Shown: positions 1 through 10,055, counted from the first letter of the stretch. The stretch is 64,000 nt of DNA from Fictibacillus phosphorivorans (GCF_023715845.1 NZ_JAMBOR010000001.1:186001-250000), one strand, 5' to 3'. The notes: generated from the sequence alone by a model not told the origin. Made by a program: numbers and translations.

Positions 1-564
1 AAAAATCCTGTTTTCTTAGTGGTAAATAAAATCGACAAAGTCCATCCAGATGAATTGCTGCCATTAATAGATATGTATAGAAATAAGCTGGATGTTGCTG
101 AAGTTGTTCCGATTTCTGCTTTAAAAGGAAATAATGTGGATACGTTATTGAACCAGATCGTTTCTTATTTGGAAGAGGGACCACAGTATTACCCGGAAGA
201 TCAAGTAACAGATCATCCTGAGCGATTCATAACAGCGGAATTAATTCGCGAGAAAGTTCTTCATTTAACACGAGAAGAAATTCCTCATTCTGTTGCTGTA
301 GTCATTGAGGAAATGAAGGTACGCGAAGAGAAAAACGTTGTTTTTGTTAACGCTACTATCATCGTTGAAAGAGCGTCTCAAAAAGGGATTGTTATTGGTA
401 AGCAAGGGAAGATGCTTAAAGAGATCGGAAAAAGAGCGAGAGTGGATATCGAAACCCTATTAGGATCCAAAGTCTTCTTAGAACTTTATGTTAAAGTGCA
501 GAATGACTGGAGAAATCGTCAGAAACAGCTGGCTGAGTTTGGTTTTAATGAGGATGATTATTAA
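1..564 (+). CDS. era: GTPase Era, C-terminal part (5' end outside window)
   Basis: Era is a GTPase that binds 16S rRNA near its 3' end and acts in 30S subunit maturation. Reading frame 1 is open from the first base, so the start codon and most of the G domain lie upstream. The visible protein begins with the G4 motif region (VVNKIDKV) and a G5-like PISALKG, then runs into a KH domain with the GKQG-type loop ([17 protein letters not shown]) and the conserved tail [12 protein letters not shown]. The GTG at position 19 is internal, not a start. It is followed by yqzL and recO, the usual Bacillus order. Identification is secure; only the 5' boundary is missing. Confidence 0.97.
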   Translation, partial: KNPVFLVVNKIDKVHPDELLPLIDMYRNKLDVAEVVPISALKGNNVDTLLNQIVSYLEEGPQYYPEDQVTDHPERFITAELIREKVLHLTREEIPHSVAVVIEEMKVREEKNVVFVNATIIVERASQKGIVIGKQGKMLKEIGKRARVDIETLLGSKVFLELYVKVQNDWRNRQKQLAEFGFNEDDY

Positions 565-662
565 TAGTAAAAACTGTTAATTTTTCTTTCACATGAAAAC
601 GATGTTTAAGGTGAACCTAGTTAATATCAGGAGTAAAAACAAATAGAAAGGTGTGTCCAACG

Positions 663-806
663 ATGAAAGAATTTACTTGGAAAGTATTCTGTGAAACGGG
701 CAATATTGATACCTATTTGTTATACAAAGAGCTTGACCAAGAAATAACAGCGCTATCAGCAGTTATTCCCTCTGAAGAGTCTCTAGAAGAACCTCCGTTG
801 CAATAA
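663..806 (+). CDS. yqzL: YqzL family small protein
   Basis: A 47-codon gene beginning MKEFTWKVFCETGNID, too short for routine ORF lists. The segment TWKVF.xTGNIDTYLLYKEL is the hallmark of the YqzL family, which sits between era and recO in Bacillus. The ATG is preceded by GAAAGGTG with suitable spacing. No biochemical function is known for the family; conservation beside era and recO suggests a housekeeping role, but that is inference. The C-terminus is acidic and proline-containing (SLEEPPLQ). Confidence 0.9.
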   Translation: MKEFTWKVFCETGNIDTYLLYKELDQEITALSAVIPSEESLEEPPLQ

Positions 807-846
807 TTAACTTGGTGCCTTCTTCATGAGAGGGTGGTGAAATACC

Positions 847-1590
847 TTGCTTTATAAAGTGGAAGGAATAGTCATTAAAACCGTTCCGTATGGTGAATCA
901 AATTTGATTATCACTCTATACACGAAGGAACTTGGAAAAATTGGCGTAATGGCAAGAGGAGCGAAAAAGCCTAAAAGCCGCTTTACTTCCATTACGCAGC
1001 TTTTTACATATGGAATATTTGTGTTTCAAAAAGGAAGGGGTCTAGGAACTTTGCAGCAAGGGGAAGCATTGTCCTCTTTTCGGCATATTCGTGAAGACCT
1101 TGTTAAAACAGCCTATGCAGCTTACTTGTCGGAGCTTCTCGATCGTTTTACATCTGAAGATGACATGAAGCCTGACTTATTTGGGTGGATGAAGCAAGCA
1201 TTAGAGTATATTAATCATGGAATTGACCCAGAAGTCATCACCTTTTTATTTGAGATAAAAATGATGAAAACAGCGGGTATCGTACCTGAACTCTCCAGAT
1301 GTGTCTCTTGTCACCGGAAAGAAGGGGATTTTTCTTTTTCGATTCGAGAAGGCGGATTTCTCTGTGAAAGATGTGCTTACAAAGATCCTTATAGGTTGAA
1401 AATCTCGAAAGGAGTGGCGAGGCTCTTAAATATGTTTTATCATCTTGATCTTGCCAGACTCGGAAACGTGTCCTTAAAAAAGGAAACTAAAAGAGAATTA
1501 AGGATGCTTTTTGATGCCTACATGGAAGAATATTCGGGTGTGTTCTTAAAGTCAAAAAAGTTTTTAAAACAACTGGATGACCTAACGTAA
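847..1590 (+). CDS. recO: DNA repair protein RecO
   Basis: RecO is the recombination mediator that helps load RecA on SSB-coated single-stranded DNA. The 247-residue protein has the N-terminal OB-fold start (LYKVEGIVIKTVPYGESNLII) and a C-terminal zinc finger of form CVSCH...CERC (about residues 154-179). The start is TTG at 847, preceded by GAGGGTGGTG. Length matches the family. In B. subtilis glyQ-glyS follow recO; here the next gene is ccpN, with only about 100 bases between. Confidence 0.95.
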   Translation: MLYKVEGIVIKTVPYGESNLIITLYTKELGKIGVMARGAKKPKSRFTSITQLFTYGIFVFQKGRGLGTLQQGEALSSFRHIREDLVKTAYAAYLSELLDRFTSEDDMKPDLFGWMKQALEYINHGIDPEVITFLFEIKMMKTAGIVPELSRCVSCHRKEGDFSFSIREGGFLCERCAYKDPYRLKISKGVARLLNMFYHLDLARLGNVSLKKETKRELRMLFDAYMEEYSGVFLKSKKFLKQLDDLT

Positions 1591-1621
1591 CGACTGTAAA
1601 GAGATCTTTGCAGTTTTTTTG

Positions 1622-1650
1622 TTCGCATTTCTCCTTTAATGAGTTATAAT
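1622..1650 (+). promoter_or_regulatory. Probable SigA promoter of ccpN
   Basis: A perfect -10 (TATAAT, 1645-1650) lies 17 bases after a -35-like TTCGCA (1622-1627, four of six matches). Transcription would begin near 1657, which places the upstream ATG at 1652 outside the message and argues for the downstream GTG start of ccpN. Confidence 0.6.
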
Positions 1651-1690
1651 AATGAAAATAAGTATAACACATTGGGTGCAGCAAAAGGTG

Positions 1691-2335
1691 GTGTACAAAA
1701 TCGAACTAAACAAAAGACAGCAGAAGATTATTGAGATCGTTAAAGATCATGGACCTATTACAGGCGAACAGATTGCTGACCAGCTTGATTTAACCCGGGC
1801 AACCCTTCGACCTGATCTAGCTATTTTAACGATGGCAGGCTATTTGGATGCTAGACCAAGAGTAGGTTATTTTTACACGGGTAAAACGGGTTCACAATTA
1901 CTGACAGAAAAAGTGAAGAAAATTAAAGTAGCTGAGTTTACTTCAATGCCGGTTGTCGTTCAAGACTCGGCGACAGTATACGAAGCGATCTGTACCATGT
2001 TCTTAGAAGATGTAGGGACTTTGTTCGTTATTAATAAAAACGGACATCTTGTAGGAGTCGCTTCACGAAAAGATTTATTGAGAGCAAGTATGGGGAAACA
2101 AGAGATCAATAGGATTCCGATTAATATTATCATGACAAGAATGCCTAATATTACGTATTGTTTTAAAGAAGATTTCTTATTAGACATCGCTCATATTTTG
2201 ATTGAAAAACAAATAGACGGACTTCCAGTAGTGAAGCGTACTGAAAACGAGAACGGGCTAGAGGTAGTTGGGAGAATTACGAAAACAAATGTTACAAAGG
2301 CTTTTGTAGAACTAGCTCACGACGAAATACTTTAA
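1691..2335 (+). CDS. ccpN: CcpN-type transcriptional repressor (HTH plus two CBS domains)
   Basis: CcpN represses gluconeogenic genes (gapB, pckA in B. subtilis) when glucose is present. The protein has an N-terminal winged helix ([14 protein letters not shown]...[22 protein letters not shown]) followed by two CBS domains, about residues 75-130 and 145-210, which bind adenine nucleotides in the family. I chose GTG 1691, giving 214 residues, because the homologous start is Mxx-IELNKRQ and because the in-frame ATG at 1652 would precede the predicted transcription start. GTG 1688 or 1676 are alternatives, and the AAAGGTG just before 1691 is unusually close. It is followed 17 bases later by its functional partner gene, as in B. 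subtilis. Confidence 0.88.
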   Translation: MYKIELNKRQQKIIEIVKDHGPITGEQIADQLDLTRATLRPDLAILTMAGYLDARPRVGYFYTGKTGSQLLTEKVKKIKVAEFTSMPVVVQDSATVYEAICTMFLEDVGTLFVINKNGHLVGVASRKDLLRASMGKQEINRIPINIIMTRMPNITYCFKEDFLLDIAHILIEKQIDGLPVVKRTENENGLEVVGRITKTNVTKAFVELAHDEIL

Positions 2336-2352
2336 TAATTGGGGAGGTCAAT

Positions 2353-3168
2353 ATGACAGGACGTCCAATCGTATATGTCGTTTCAGATTCAGTTGGAGAA
2401 ACGGCAGAACTGGTTGTAAAAGCGGCTGCTAGCCAATTTAATTCAAATGGGATCGAGATAAAAAGGGTTCCTTATGTCGAAGATAAAGAAACGATTGATG
2501 AAGTGATTTCTTTAGCAAAGGATCACAATGGTATCATTGCCTATACCTTGGTTGTTCCCGAGATTAGTGAGTACGTGGCTAAGCAAGCTGCAGCAAACGG
2601 AATACCAACTGTGGATATTATGGGACCTATTATGAATCAGCTTCAATCCAGGCTTAATCAGGTACCTAGATATGAACCTGGAGTGGTACATAAACTAGAC
2701 GATGAATACTTCAGAAAAGTTGAGGCTATAGAATTTGCCGTTAAGTATGATGATGGGAGAGATCCAAGAGGGATATTAAAAGCGGATGTTGTGCTCATAG
2801 GTGTTTCAAGAACTTCGAAGACACCACTTTCTCAATATCTCGCACACAAGCGCCTAAAGGTGGCTAACGTACCGATTGTCCCTGAAGTGGAACCGCCAGA
2901 AGAATTGTTTAAAGTTTCTCCTAATAAGTGTTTTGGGCTAAAGATTTCTCCTGAAAAGTTAAATGATATTCGCAGAGAACGATTAAAAGCATTAGGGTTG
3001 AATTCAGAAGCAAACTACGCAAATATGGAAAGAATCAAACAAGAACTGATCTATTTTAATAAGGTTGTAGACAAAATCGGCTGTAGAGTTGTCGAGGTAT
3101 CGAACAAGGCTGTTGAGGAATCAGCTAACGTTATTTATAATCTTTTTCAAGGGAAATCCTATAAATAA
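2353..3168 (+). CDS. yqfL: Pyruvate, phosphate dikinase regulatory protein family (DUF299, YqfL)
   Basis: Family members are bifunctional Ser/Thr kinase and Pi-dependent phosphorylases acting on pyruvate phosphate dikinase or PEP synthase; in B. subtilis YqfL modulates CcpN activity. The 271-residue protein opens with [16 protein letters not shown] and contains the P-loop-like [15 protein letters not shown] near residue 150, both typical. A good GGGGAGG precedes ATG 2353. It is co-directional with ccpN and ends in a strong terminator, so the pair is probably one transcript. Whether the target here is PPDK or CcpN signalling cannot be told from the window. Confidence 0.9.
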   Translation: MTGRPIVYVVSDSVGETAELVVKAAASQFNSNGIEIKRVPYVEDKETIDEVISLAKDHNGIIAYTLVVPEISEYVAKQAAANGIPTVDIMGPIMNQLQSRLNQVPRYEPGVVHKLDDEYFRKVEAIEFAVKYDDGRDPRGILKADVVLIGVSRTSKTPLSQYLAHKRLKVANVPIVPEVEPPEELFKVSPNKCFGLKISPEKLNDIRRERLKALGLNSEANYANMERIKQELIYFNKVVDKIGCRVVEVSNKAVEESANVIYNLFQGKSYK

Positions 3169-3194
3169 AAGCGCAAATTTTTGCGCTTTTTTAT
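3167..3194 (+). terminator. Rho-independent terminator after yqfL
   Basis: Stem GCGCAAA / TTTGCGC with a two-base loop, flanked by A and T runs, directly after the stop codon. The A/T symmetry means it could act on both strands, but no convergent gene is present. Confidence 0.9.
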
Positions 3195-3353
3195 TTCGAG
3201 CATTTTACTGGTAAATTCATTCCGTTTTTATTATAATATTACATTGTGATTAAAAATAAAAACTTTGACTAAAATAGTGATACATTCAGAATGCATTTTT
3301 ATGTAAATGCCAACAAATAAAGGAGAATCACTGGAAAAGTAGAACATAAAAAT

Positions 3354-3821
3354 ATGGAAAACTTAAAAGCTGATATATATGTTGATGCAGATGCGTGCCC
3401 TGTAGTAATAAAAGAAGAGATTAATAAATATTCAAAAGTGTATCGGTTCGAACCTATTTTTGTGACTTCTTTTGCACATGCAAGCCTTACAGACCAACCA
3501 GGGCGCTGGATTCTTGTAGATGCCCGTCCAGAGGAAGTTGACATGTACATACATAATCATTCTAAAAAAAATGACATTGTAGTAACCCAAGATCATGCTC
3601 TTGCAAGTTTGCTTATTCCAAAAGGGGTTTATGTTATCACTCCTAGAGGGAAACATTTTCAAGAGAATGAAATGGAAAGAGTGCTTCATGAACGCTATTT
3701 GTCAGCTAAAGCAAGACGTTCTGGAAAACATTCTAAAGGGCCTGCTAAATTCACAAAGGAGGATGCAGAAAGATTCAGTTCAGTTTTTTGCGAAATCCTG
3801 TCGAATGTTGAAGGAAAATAG
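3354..3821 (+). CDS. yqxD: YaiI/YqxD family (UPF0178) protein
   Basis: The 155-residue protein starts MENLKADIYVDADACPV, the diagnostic UPF0178 opening, and carries VVTQDHALASLLIPKG in the middle, another family signature. The fold is related to NYN/PIN-like nuclease domains, but no activity is established. It sits immediately upstream of dnaG as in B. subtilis. The start is not fully certain: AAAGGAG at 3319-3325 is about 28 bases before ATG 3354, too far for a normal ribosome binding site, so translation may be weak. Confidence 0.85.
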   Translation: MENLKADIYVDADACPVVIKEEINKYSKVYRFEPIFVTSFAHASLTDQPGRWILVDARPEEVDMYIHNHSKKNDIVVTQDHALASLLIPKGVYVITPRGKHFQENEMERVLHERYLSAKARRSGKHSKGPAKFTKEDAERFSSVFCEILSNVEGK

Positions 3822-3878
3822 AATTGCGGGACGAATATATATCTAGTGTCAAAAGAAACAGAGTTTTGTGGTGGTAAT

Positions 3879-5687
3879 ATGGAACGTATACCAGAAGATT
3901 TAATCGAAAAAGTTAGGTCATCAAACGATATTGTAGATGTGATAAGTGATTATGTTCCTCTAAAAAAACAAGGACGAAATTATTTTGGTTTATGTCCATT
4001 TCATGGCGAGAAATCACCTTCATTTTCTGTATCACCGGAAAAACAGATCTACCACTGCTTCGGATGTGGAGCAGGCGGAAATGTTTTTTCATTTTTGATG
4101 AATTATGAAGGATATTCATTTATTGAAGCCGTAACACAACTCGGTAAAAAAAGTTCAATCGAACTGCCTCAAATGCATCAGCAGAACTATTCCTTAAAAA
4201 GTACTGACGAAAAAAGAAAAATGATTGATATTCATGAGCTGCTGGCTAAGCTTTATCATCATTGTCTTCTTCATACTAAACAGGGAAGACCAGCACTTGA
4301 CTACCTGGAAAACAGAGGTTTTACAAGAGAGTCTATCGAACGCTTTCAAATCGGCTTCGCTCCTGATTCATGGGAAACTGCTTCACAATTCATTCAGAAA
4401 CGTGAACTGGATATTAATCTTGCTGAGAAAGCAGGTTTGATTGGAAGGCGGCAATCAGACGGAAAACCTTACGATCGTTTCCGAAACAGAATCATGTTTC
4501 CGATCTGGGATCGAACGGGTTCAGTTGTTGCTTTTGGAGGAAGAGTTTTAGATGGGAATGATGAACCGAAGTACTTAAACAGCCCAGAATCAAAGATCTT
4601 TCAAAAAGGGAAGACACTTTACGGTTTAAACCTTTCTAGAGCAGATATCAGACAGAAACAACACGCTGTTATTTTTGAAGGTTATGTCGATACGATCGCT
4701 GCTTACAGAGCAGATGTTACGAATGGGGTTGCAACACTGGGAACGTCATTAACAGAGGATCATGCTTCTATATTGAGGAGAAATGTTCAATCTGTCACAA
4801 TCTGTTATGATTCGGACCGAGCAGGTGTTGAAGCCGCATTTCGTGCCGCTGAAATTCTGACTAAACAAGGCTGTACAGTAAAAATTTCGCAGATGCCAGA
4901 CGGGATGGACCCTGATGACTATATTTCTAAATTTGGAGGCGAAACCTTCCAAAAGGATATAATAGGGGCTAGCCTTACCGTTATGGCATTTAAAATACAA
5001 TACTATAGACGCGGCAAAAACCTTCGTGATGAAGGAGAACGGATGATCTATATCGAAGAGATTATCAGCGAAATAGCCCGTCTGCCAAAAGCGGTTGAAA
5101 GAGATCATTATCTCCGGCAGATCGCTTCAGAATTTAATTTGTCATTAGAGGCATTAAAACAACAGCAAATACAGACTTTCAAGCAACAGCAAAAGTCAAA
5201 GGATAACGGCCCAAAAAAGCGGGATAATAATTTTAGAATACAAACACTTTTGCAGAAGTCTTTATTGCCAAAAAATTTAAATGCCGAAAGAATACTTCTA
5301 GCTCACATGCTTAAAAGTGAAGAAACCGCATTTCTTATTCAGGAAAAGCTTGTAACAGGCTTTAATGTGGAAGAGCATAATGCGATTGCTGCCTATCTGT
5401 ATGCCTTTTATGAAGAAGGAAATAAACCCAATGTAGGGTTATTCATGCAGCGGATCGACGATGACAAATTAAGAAAACTAGCATCAGAGTTAGCAATGCT
5501 CACCATAAGTGATGAAATGAATGAAGTTGAGCTTGCAGATTATATTCGGATTATTTCTAGCTATCCATTATTGCGAGAGATAAAAGAAAAAGAAAAACAG
5601 CAAGAAGACGCAATAAGAAGGAATGAAATAAAACTGGCAGCCCAAATTGCCCAAGAAATTATGAGAATGAAAAGATCTCTAAAATAA
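3879..5687 (+). CDS. dnaG: DNA primase
   Basis: DnaG makes RNA primers for the replication fork together with DnaB helicase. The 602-residue protein has the CHC2 zinc ribbon (CPFHGEKSPSF...YHCFGCG, residues 40-64), the RNA polymerase core, a Toprim domain with EGYVD and YDSDRAG, and a C-terminal helicase-binding region rich in K, Q and E. ATG 3879 gives the standard MxRIPxxLIxxV start; a longer in-frame GTG at 3846 exists but lacks family support. It lies upstream of sigA, the classical macromolecular synthesis operon arrangement with yqxD. Confidence 0.97.
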   Translation: MERIPEDLIEKVRSSNDIVDVISDYVPLKKQGRNYFGLCPFHGEKSPSFSVSPEKQIYHCFGCGAGGNVFSFLMNYEGYSFIEAVTQLGKKSSIELPQMHQQNYSLKSTDEKRKMIDIHELLAKLYHHCLLHTKQGRPALDYLENRGFTRESIERFQIGFAPDSWETASQFIQKRELDINLAEKAGLIGRRQSDGKPYDRFRNRIMFPIWDRTGSVVAFGGRVLDGNDEPKYLNSPESKIFQKGKTLYGLNLSRADIRQKQHAVIFEGYVDTIAAYRADVTNGVATLGTSLTEDHASILRRNVQSVTICYDSDRAGVEAAFRAAEILTKQGCTVKISQMPDGMDPDDYISKFGGETFQKDIIGASLTVMAFKIQYYRRGKNLRDEGERMIYIEEIISEIARLPKAVERDHYLRQIASEFNLSLEALKQQQIQTFKQQQKSKDNGPKKRDNNFRIQTLLQKSLLPKNLNAERILLAHMLKSEETAFLIQEKLVTGFNVEEHNAIAAYLYAFYEEGNKPNVGLFMQRIDDDKLRKLASELAMLTISDEMNEVELADYIRIISSYPLLREIKEKEKQQEDAIRRNEIKLAAQIAQEIMRMKRSLK

Positions 5688-5729
5688 TCGGGACGCAGGA
5701 TGGTTGAAGTTTTGGAAGGAGGGGATCGA

Positions 5730-6860
5730 ATGGCTGAGAAACCAAACCGTCAAGGGACGGAAGGCGAATTAACCATCGATCAAGTAAAAGAACAATTAGT
5801 AGAAGCCGGTAAAAAGCGAGGTCGGCTGACATATACGGAAATTACAGGCAAACTTGCTCCATTTGAACAAGATTCAGATCAAATGGATGAATTCTATCAT
5901 TATCTAGAAGAGCAAGGTGTTGAGGTAGCAGAAGCCTCAGAAGATTCCGATGATGAAGATGATCCAAAGTTCGAAATGGAAAAAGACGAGGAAGAGTTTG
6001 ATTTAAATGATCTTAGTGTTCCTCCTGGTGTTAAAATTAATGACCCAGTTCGTATGTACCTCAAAGAAATCGGACGGGTTGACCTGCTTTCTGCAGATGA
6101 AGAAATTGAACTCGCAAAAAGAATTGAAAATGGCGATGAAGAAGCAAAACGTCGATTGGCAGAAGCAAACTTACGACTTGTTGTAAGTATTGCTAAACGT
6201 TATGTCGGACGAGGAATGCTGTTCCTGGACCTTATCCAAGAAGGAAACATGGGATTGATCAAAGCCGTTGAAAAATTCGATTACGACAAAGGGTTTAAAT
6301 TTAGTACGTATGCGACATGGTGGATTAGACAAGCGATTACTCGTGCAATTGCCGACCAAGCTCGTACCATTCGAATTCCCGTTCACATGGTCGAGACAAT
6401 CAACAAACTTATTCGTGTCCAGCGCCAACTTCTCCAAGACTTAGGCCGTGAACCTACTCCTGAAGAAATTGGAGCAGAAATGGAACTTACACCAGAAAAA
6501 GTTCGTGAGATCTTAAAAATCGCACAAGAACCAGTATCATTAGAAACACCGATCGGTGAAGAAGACGATTCTCACTTAGGTGATTTTATTGAAGATCAGG
6601 ACGCACTTGCTCCATCTGAAGCTGCAGCGTATGAATTATTAAAAGAACAACTAGAAGATGTTCTAGATACTTTAACGGACCGTGAAGAAAACGTTCTTCG
6701 TCTGCGTTTTGGTCTAGATGATGGACGAACACGCACGCTTGAAGAAGTAGGTAAAGTTTTCGGAGTTACGCGTGAGCGTATCCGTCAGATCGAGGCTAAA
6801 GCCCTTCGCAAGCTCCGTCATCCAAGCAGAAGCAAACGTCTAAAAGATTTTCTAGAATAG
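5730..6860 (+). CDS. sigA: RNA polymerase primary sigma factor SigA (RpoD)
   Basis: The vegetative sigma factor, 376 residues. Region 1.1 is acidic ([11 protein letters not shown]); region 1.2 has [11 protein letters not shown]; region 2 carries [17 protein letters not shown] and [10 protein letters not shown], which bind core enzyme and the -10 element; region 4.2 has the helix-turn-helix ending [21 protein letters not shown] 5730 is preceded by GGAGGGG with correct spacing; the upstream ATG at 5700 lacks one. It is 42 bases after dnaG, so co-transcription is likely, and it is followed by a strong terminator. Confidence 0.97.
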   Translation: MAEKPNRQGTEGELTIDQVKEQLVEAGKKRGRLTYTEITGKLAPFEQDSDQMDEFYHYLEEQGVEVAEASEDSDDEDDPKFEMEKDEEEFDLNDLSVPPGVKINDPVRMYLKEIGRVDLLSADEEIELAKRIENGDEEAKRRLAEANLRLVVSIAKRYVGRGMLFLDLIQEGNMGLIKAVEKFDYDKGFKFSTYATWWIRQAITRAIADQARTIRIPVHMVETINKLIRVQRQLLQDLGREPTPEEIGAEMELTPEKVREILKIAQEPVSLETPIGEEDDSHLGDFIEDQDALAPSEAAAYELLKEQLEDVLDTLTDREENVLRLRFGLDDGRTRTLEEVGKVFGVTRERIRQIEAKALRKLRHPSRSKRLKDFLE

Positions 6861-6861
6861 A

Positions 6862-6893
6862 AAGCTTGCCTTTTATGGCAGGCTTTTTTTTAT
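6862..6893 (+). terminator. Terminator after sigA
   Basis: AAGC-TGCC / GGCA-GCTT hairpin followed by eight or more T residues, two bases after the sigA stop codon. The following 220 bases to the next gene are AT-rich with no other clear element. Confidence 0.88.
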
Positions 6894-7113
6894 TTGATTT
6901 TATTTTACTGATTATTCCACTTGAATGCAAACTTCCCAAAATTTCTATTCCTACATCGTTTTACTTACGATTCCTAGTATTTTCTAATGTATTCTTCTTA
7001 TTTTTAAATTTAAAATCGTTTAAATCTTGTAAAAATTCAGCCTTTATATCTATAATAAATATGAAAGCGTATACATTAGAGAAGTAATTAATTCAAAAGG
7101 GTGGGAAACAACC

Positions 7114-8253
7114 ATGAATTTTACATTAACTGAAGAGCAATCCATGATTCAAAAGATGATGCGGGAATTTGCGGATGAAGTGGTAGCACCGGGTGCAGAA
7201 GCAAGAGATAAAAATAAGGAATTCCCAGTCGAGATTTTCCAAAAACTTTCTAAGCTTGGTATGATGGGACTGCCATTTCCTGAGGAGTATGGCGGCGGCG
7301 GTGCTGATACGATTAGTTTTGCGATTGCCGTTGAAGAATTAAGCCGAGCTTGTGGTTCTACTGGAATTACATATTCCGCACACGTATCATTAGGTGGAGC
7401 ACCTTTAAACTTATTTGGTACTCATGAGCAGAAAGAAAAATATTTAACACCGATCTGTACAGGTGAATCTTTTGGTGCATTCGGACTGACTGAACCAAAT
7501 GCTGGATCTGATGCAGGAGGTACTGAAACTTCAGCTGTCATAGAAAATGGCGAATGGGTGATTAACGGAAGCAAGTGTTATATAACGAACGCCAGTTATG
7601 CTAAACATTTGGCATTAACTGCTGTTACGAATAGAAACGGAAATGATAAAGAGATTTCTGCTATTATCGTTCCTACTGATGCGAAAGGTTTTAAAGTGAT
7701 AGATAACTACGAAAAAATGGGTCTTCATTCTTCTAACACTACAGAACTTTTTATGGAGGATGTAAGAGTTCCTGAAGAAAACTTGTTAGGAAAACGCGGA
7801 GATGGATTTAAACAGTTCTTGGTAACTCTTGATGGAGGAAGAATCGGAATTGGTGCTATGGCCGTAGGAATCGCTCAAGCAGCCTATGAAAAAGCACTTG
7901 CATATGCTCAGGAACGTAAGCAATTTGGTAGATCGATCTCAAAATTTCAGGCGATTCAATTTAAGCTCGCTGATATGGCTATGAAAATTGAACTGGCAAG
8001 AATGATGGTGTATAAAGCTGCATGGCTGAAAGATCAAGGTAAAAAGTTTTCAAAAGAAGCCTCCATGGCTAAATTGTATGCTTCTGAAGCATGTATGCAA
8101 ATTTGTTCCGAATCCGTACAAATTCATGGCGGAAATGGGTATATGAGAGATTACCATGTTGAACGCTACTTTAGGGATGCGAAGCTTCTTGAGATCGGAG
8201 AAGGAACATCAGAAGTTCAACGTATCGTAATCGCTAGAGAGATCGGCTGCTGA
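7114..8253 (+). CDS. Acyl-CoA dehydrogenase
   Basis: FAD enzyme of fatty acid or branched-chain acyl-CoA beta-oxidation, 379 residues, the usual length. It contains the FAD/substrate signatures [26 protein letters not shown] and [22 protein letters not shown], and the C-terminal [18 protein letters not shown] with the catalytic glutamate region typical of short/medium-chain enzymes (MmgC-like). The exact chain length cannot be fixed. AGGGTGGG precedes ATG 7114. It is 32 bases upstream of an acyl-CoA ligase, and the pair lies between sigA and cccA, where B. subtilis has neither. Confidence 0.93.
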   Translation: MNFTLTEEQSMIQKMMREFADEVVAPGAEARDKNKEFPVEIFQKLSKLGMMGLPFPEEYGGGGADTISFAIAVEELSRACGSTGITYSAHVSLGGAPLNLFGTHEQKEKYLTPICTGESFGAFGLTEPNAGSDAGGTETSAVIENGEWVINGSKCYITNASYAKHLALTAVTNRNGNDKEISAIIVPTDAKGFKVIDNYEKMGLHSSNTTELFMEDVRVPEENLLGKRGDGFKQFLVTLDGGRIGIGAMAVGIAQAAYEKALAYAQERKQFGRSISKFQAIQFKLADMAMKIELARMMVYKAAWLKDQGKKFSKEASMAKLYASEACMQICSESVQIHGGNGYMRDYHVERYFRDAKLLEIGEGTSEVQRIVIAREIGC

Positions 8254-8285
8254 TTTTTCATATTATTATATGGATGGGGTGAATT

Positions 8286-9902
8286 ATGGCTGAGTTAATG
8301 AAAGTAACTGTTGGGAATTGTTTAAAGGAACAAGCACAAAAGAACATGGCACAAGAAGCCATTGTTTACAGTAAACTTGGAATTCGCTATACCTATCAGG
8401 AATTTTATGAACTTACAACTAAAGTGGCAAAAGGCTTAATGGCGATGGGAATCAACAAGGGAGATCACATTGCTGTTTGGGCTACTAATGTTCCGGAATG
8501 GCTGCTGTTGCAATTTGGTTCTGCAAGGGCAGGTGCCGTTTTAGTTACGGTGAATACGAATTATCAAAGTGCAGAACTGGATTATCTGCTTAAGCAGTCG
8601 GATACAAAAGCTTTATTTTTCATAGAAGAATTCCGATCAACTCCTTACAGAAAAATTATTGATTCCGTAAAGCAAAGAATCGATGAGTTTCCGCATTTGA
8701 AACACTTTGTTCAAATCGATCACAATCATTCTACAACGTATGATACTTTTCAAGGAATGTTAGCAGCAGGTGAAGTGATCTCTGATGAAGAGCTTCAGAA
8801 AAGGGAAGATTCTCTGCACTATCATGATGTTATTAATATGCAATATACCTCTGGTACAACAGGATTTCCCAAAGGTGTAATGCTTACACATCACAACATT
8901 GTCAACAATGCGCGCCAGATTGCTGAGAGCATGAATCTAACGAATGCTGATAGGTTGTGTATACCTGTTCCTTTCTTCCATTGCTTTGGATGTGTACTAG
9001 GAACTCTTGCAGCCGTTTCAGTTGGAGCTACGATGGTGCCTATCGTACAATTTGACCCAATAGAAGTTTTAGAGACTGTAGAAAAAGAGAAATGTACGGG
9101 GCTACATGGTGTTCCTACGATGTTCATAGCCGAACTGAATCTCCCTGACTTTGATCGTTATGATTTGAGTACACTAAGGACAGGAATAATGGCGGGGTCT
9201 CCTTGTCCGATTGAAGTGATGAAGAAAGTAATCAATCAAATGGGTATGAGTGAGATTACCATTGCCTATGGTCAAACAGAATCATCCCCTGTAATCACTC
9301 AAACAAGAACGGATGACCCTATCGAAAGAAGGGTAGAGACAGTAGGGAAAAAACATGCGATGGTAGAAACAAAAATTGTGAATCCGATAACGAATGAAGA
9401 AGTTAAAACAGGTGAACAAGGAGAGCTCTGCACAAGAGGTTACCATGTGATGAAAGGGTATTACAAGATGCCTGAAGCGACAAAAGAAGCCATAGACAAT
9501 GAGGGTTGGCTGCATACAGGCGATTTAGCTACGGTAGATGAAGATGGCTATTACAGAATAACTGGCCGCTTAAAAGATATGATTATCCGTGGAGGAGAAA
9601 ATGTCTATCCAAGGGAAGTAGAAGAATTTCTTTATTCTCACCCTGCCATTTTAGATGTGCAAGTCGTCGGAGTTCCTGATAAGAAGTTTGGTGAAAGAGT
9701 AGCTGCCTTTTTACAGTTAAAAGAAGGGGAATCACTATCGTCTGATGAACTAAAAAACTATTGCGAAGGTAAAATCTCTAAATTTAAGATACCAGAATAC
9801 TTTTTATTTGTTGATGAGTATCCAATGACGGCTTCAGGAAAAATACAAAAGTATAAACTTAGAGAACAAGCATTAGAGGCTCTATCTGTAATCCATGAAT
9901 AG
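8286..9902 (+). CDS. AMP-binding acyl-CoA synthetase
   Basis: Activates a fatty or other carboxylic acid with ATP and CoA; 538 residues. The P-loop YTSGTTGFPKGV (about residue 200), the AYGQTESSPV motif, the adenylate motif WLHTGDLATVDEDGYYRITGR and the C-terminal KFKIPEYF...TASGKIQKYKLRE with the catalytic lysine are all intact. It belongs to the FadD/YngI-like medium- or long-chain group; the substrate is not decided. The close spacing to the acyl-CoA dehydrogenase suggests a two-gene beta-oxidation operon that activates and then oxidises a substrate. Confidence 0.92.
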   Translation: MAELMKVTVGNCLKEQAQKNMAQEAIVYSKLGIRYTYQEFYELTTKVAKGLMAMGINKGDHIAVWATNVPEWLLLQFGSARAGAVLVTVNTNYQSAELDYLLKQSDTKALFFIEEFRSTPYRKIIDSVKQRIDEFPHLKHFVQIDHNHSTTYDTFQGMLAAGEVISDEELQKREDSLHYHDVINMQYTSGTTGFPKGVMLTHHNIVNNARQIAESMNLTNADRLCIPVPFFHCFGCVLGTLAAVSVGATMVPIVQFDPIEVLETVEKEKCTGLHGVPTMFIAELNLPDFDRYDLSTLRTGIMAGSPCPIEVMKKVINQMGMSEITIAYGQTESSPVITQTRTDDPIERRVETVGKKHAMVETKIVNPITNEEVKTGEQGELCTRGYHVMKGYYKMPEATKEAIDNEGWLHTGDLATVDEDGYYRITGRLKDMIIRGGENVYPREVEEFLYSHPAILDVQVVGVPDKKFGERVAAFLQLKEGESLSSDELKNYCEGKISKFKIPEYFLFVDEYPMTASGKIQKYKLREQALEALSVIHE

Positions 9903-9926
9903 CCACCATTTGTGTGGCTATTTTTA
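9899..9926 (+). terminator. Terminator after acyl-CoA synthetase
   Basis: TAGCCAC / GTGGCTA hairpin with a T-rich tail overlapping the stop codon of the ligase gene. Confidence 0.8.
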
Positions 9927-10026
9927 CTTGGTGGCTGCTTAAATAGATCGTGCATTTATGATCGTTTCGTTTACTCGTAAATTCTGTAATATCTTGTGAC
10001 AAAACTGGGAAAAATATAGTTTGCCC

Positions 10027-10055
10027 TTCCCAAGTAAACGCTTTTAAAGTACAAT
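10027..10055 (+). promoter_or_regulatory. Probable cccA promoter with a cre-like site in the spacer
   Basis: TACAAT (10050-10055) lies 17 bases after TTCCCA (10027-10032). Between them AGTAAACGCTTTTA (10033-10046) matches the CcpA consensus TGWNANCGNTNWCA at all but two fixed positions and retains the AAACGCTTT core. Position inside the promoter would allow carbon catabolite repression. This is inference from the sequence alone. Confidence 0.45.

Noticed and set aside
1487-1684. 65-codon minus-strand frame over the recO end
   Set aside because: Overlaps recO and the ccpN promoter, with no binding site or recognisable protein.
3846-3878. Upstream GTG start for dnaG
   Set aside because: The added residues have no family match, and ATG 3879 gives the conserved primase start.
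6866-7087. 73-codon frame after sigA
   Set aside because: Begins within the sigA terminator and is only AT-rich sequence without a ribosome binding site.
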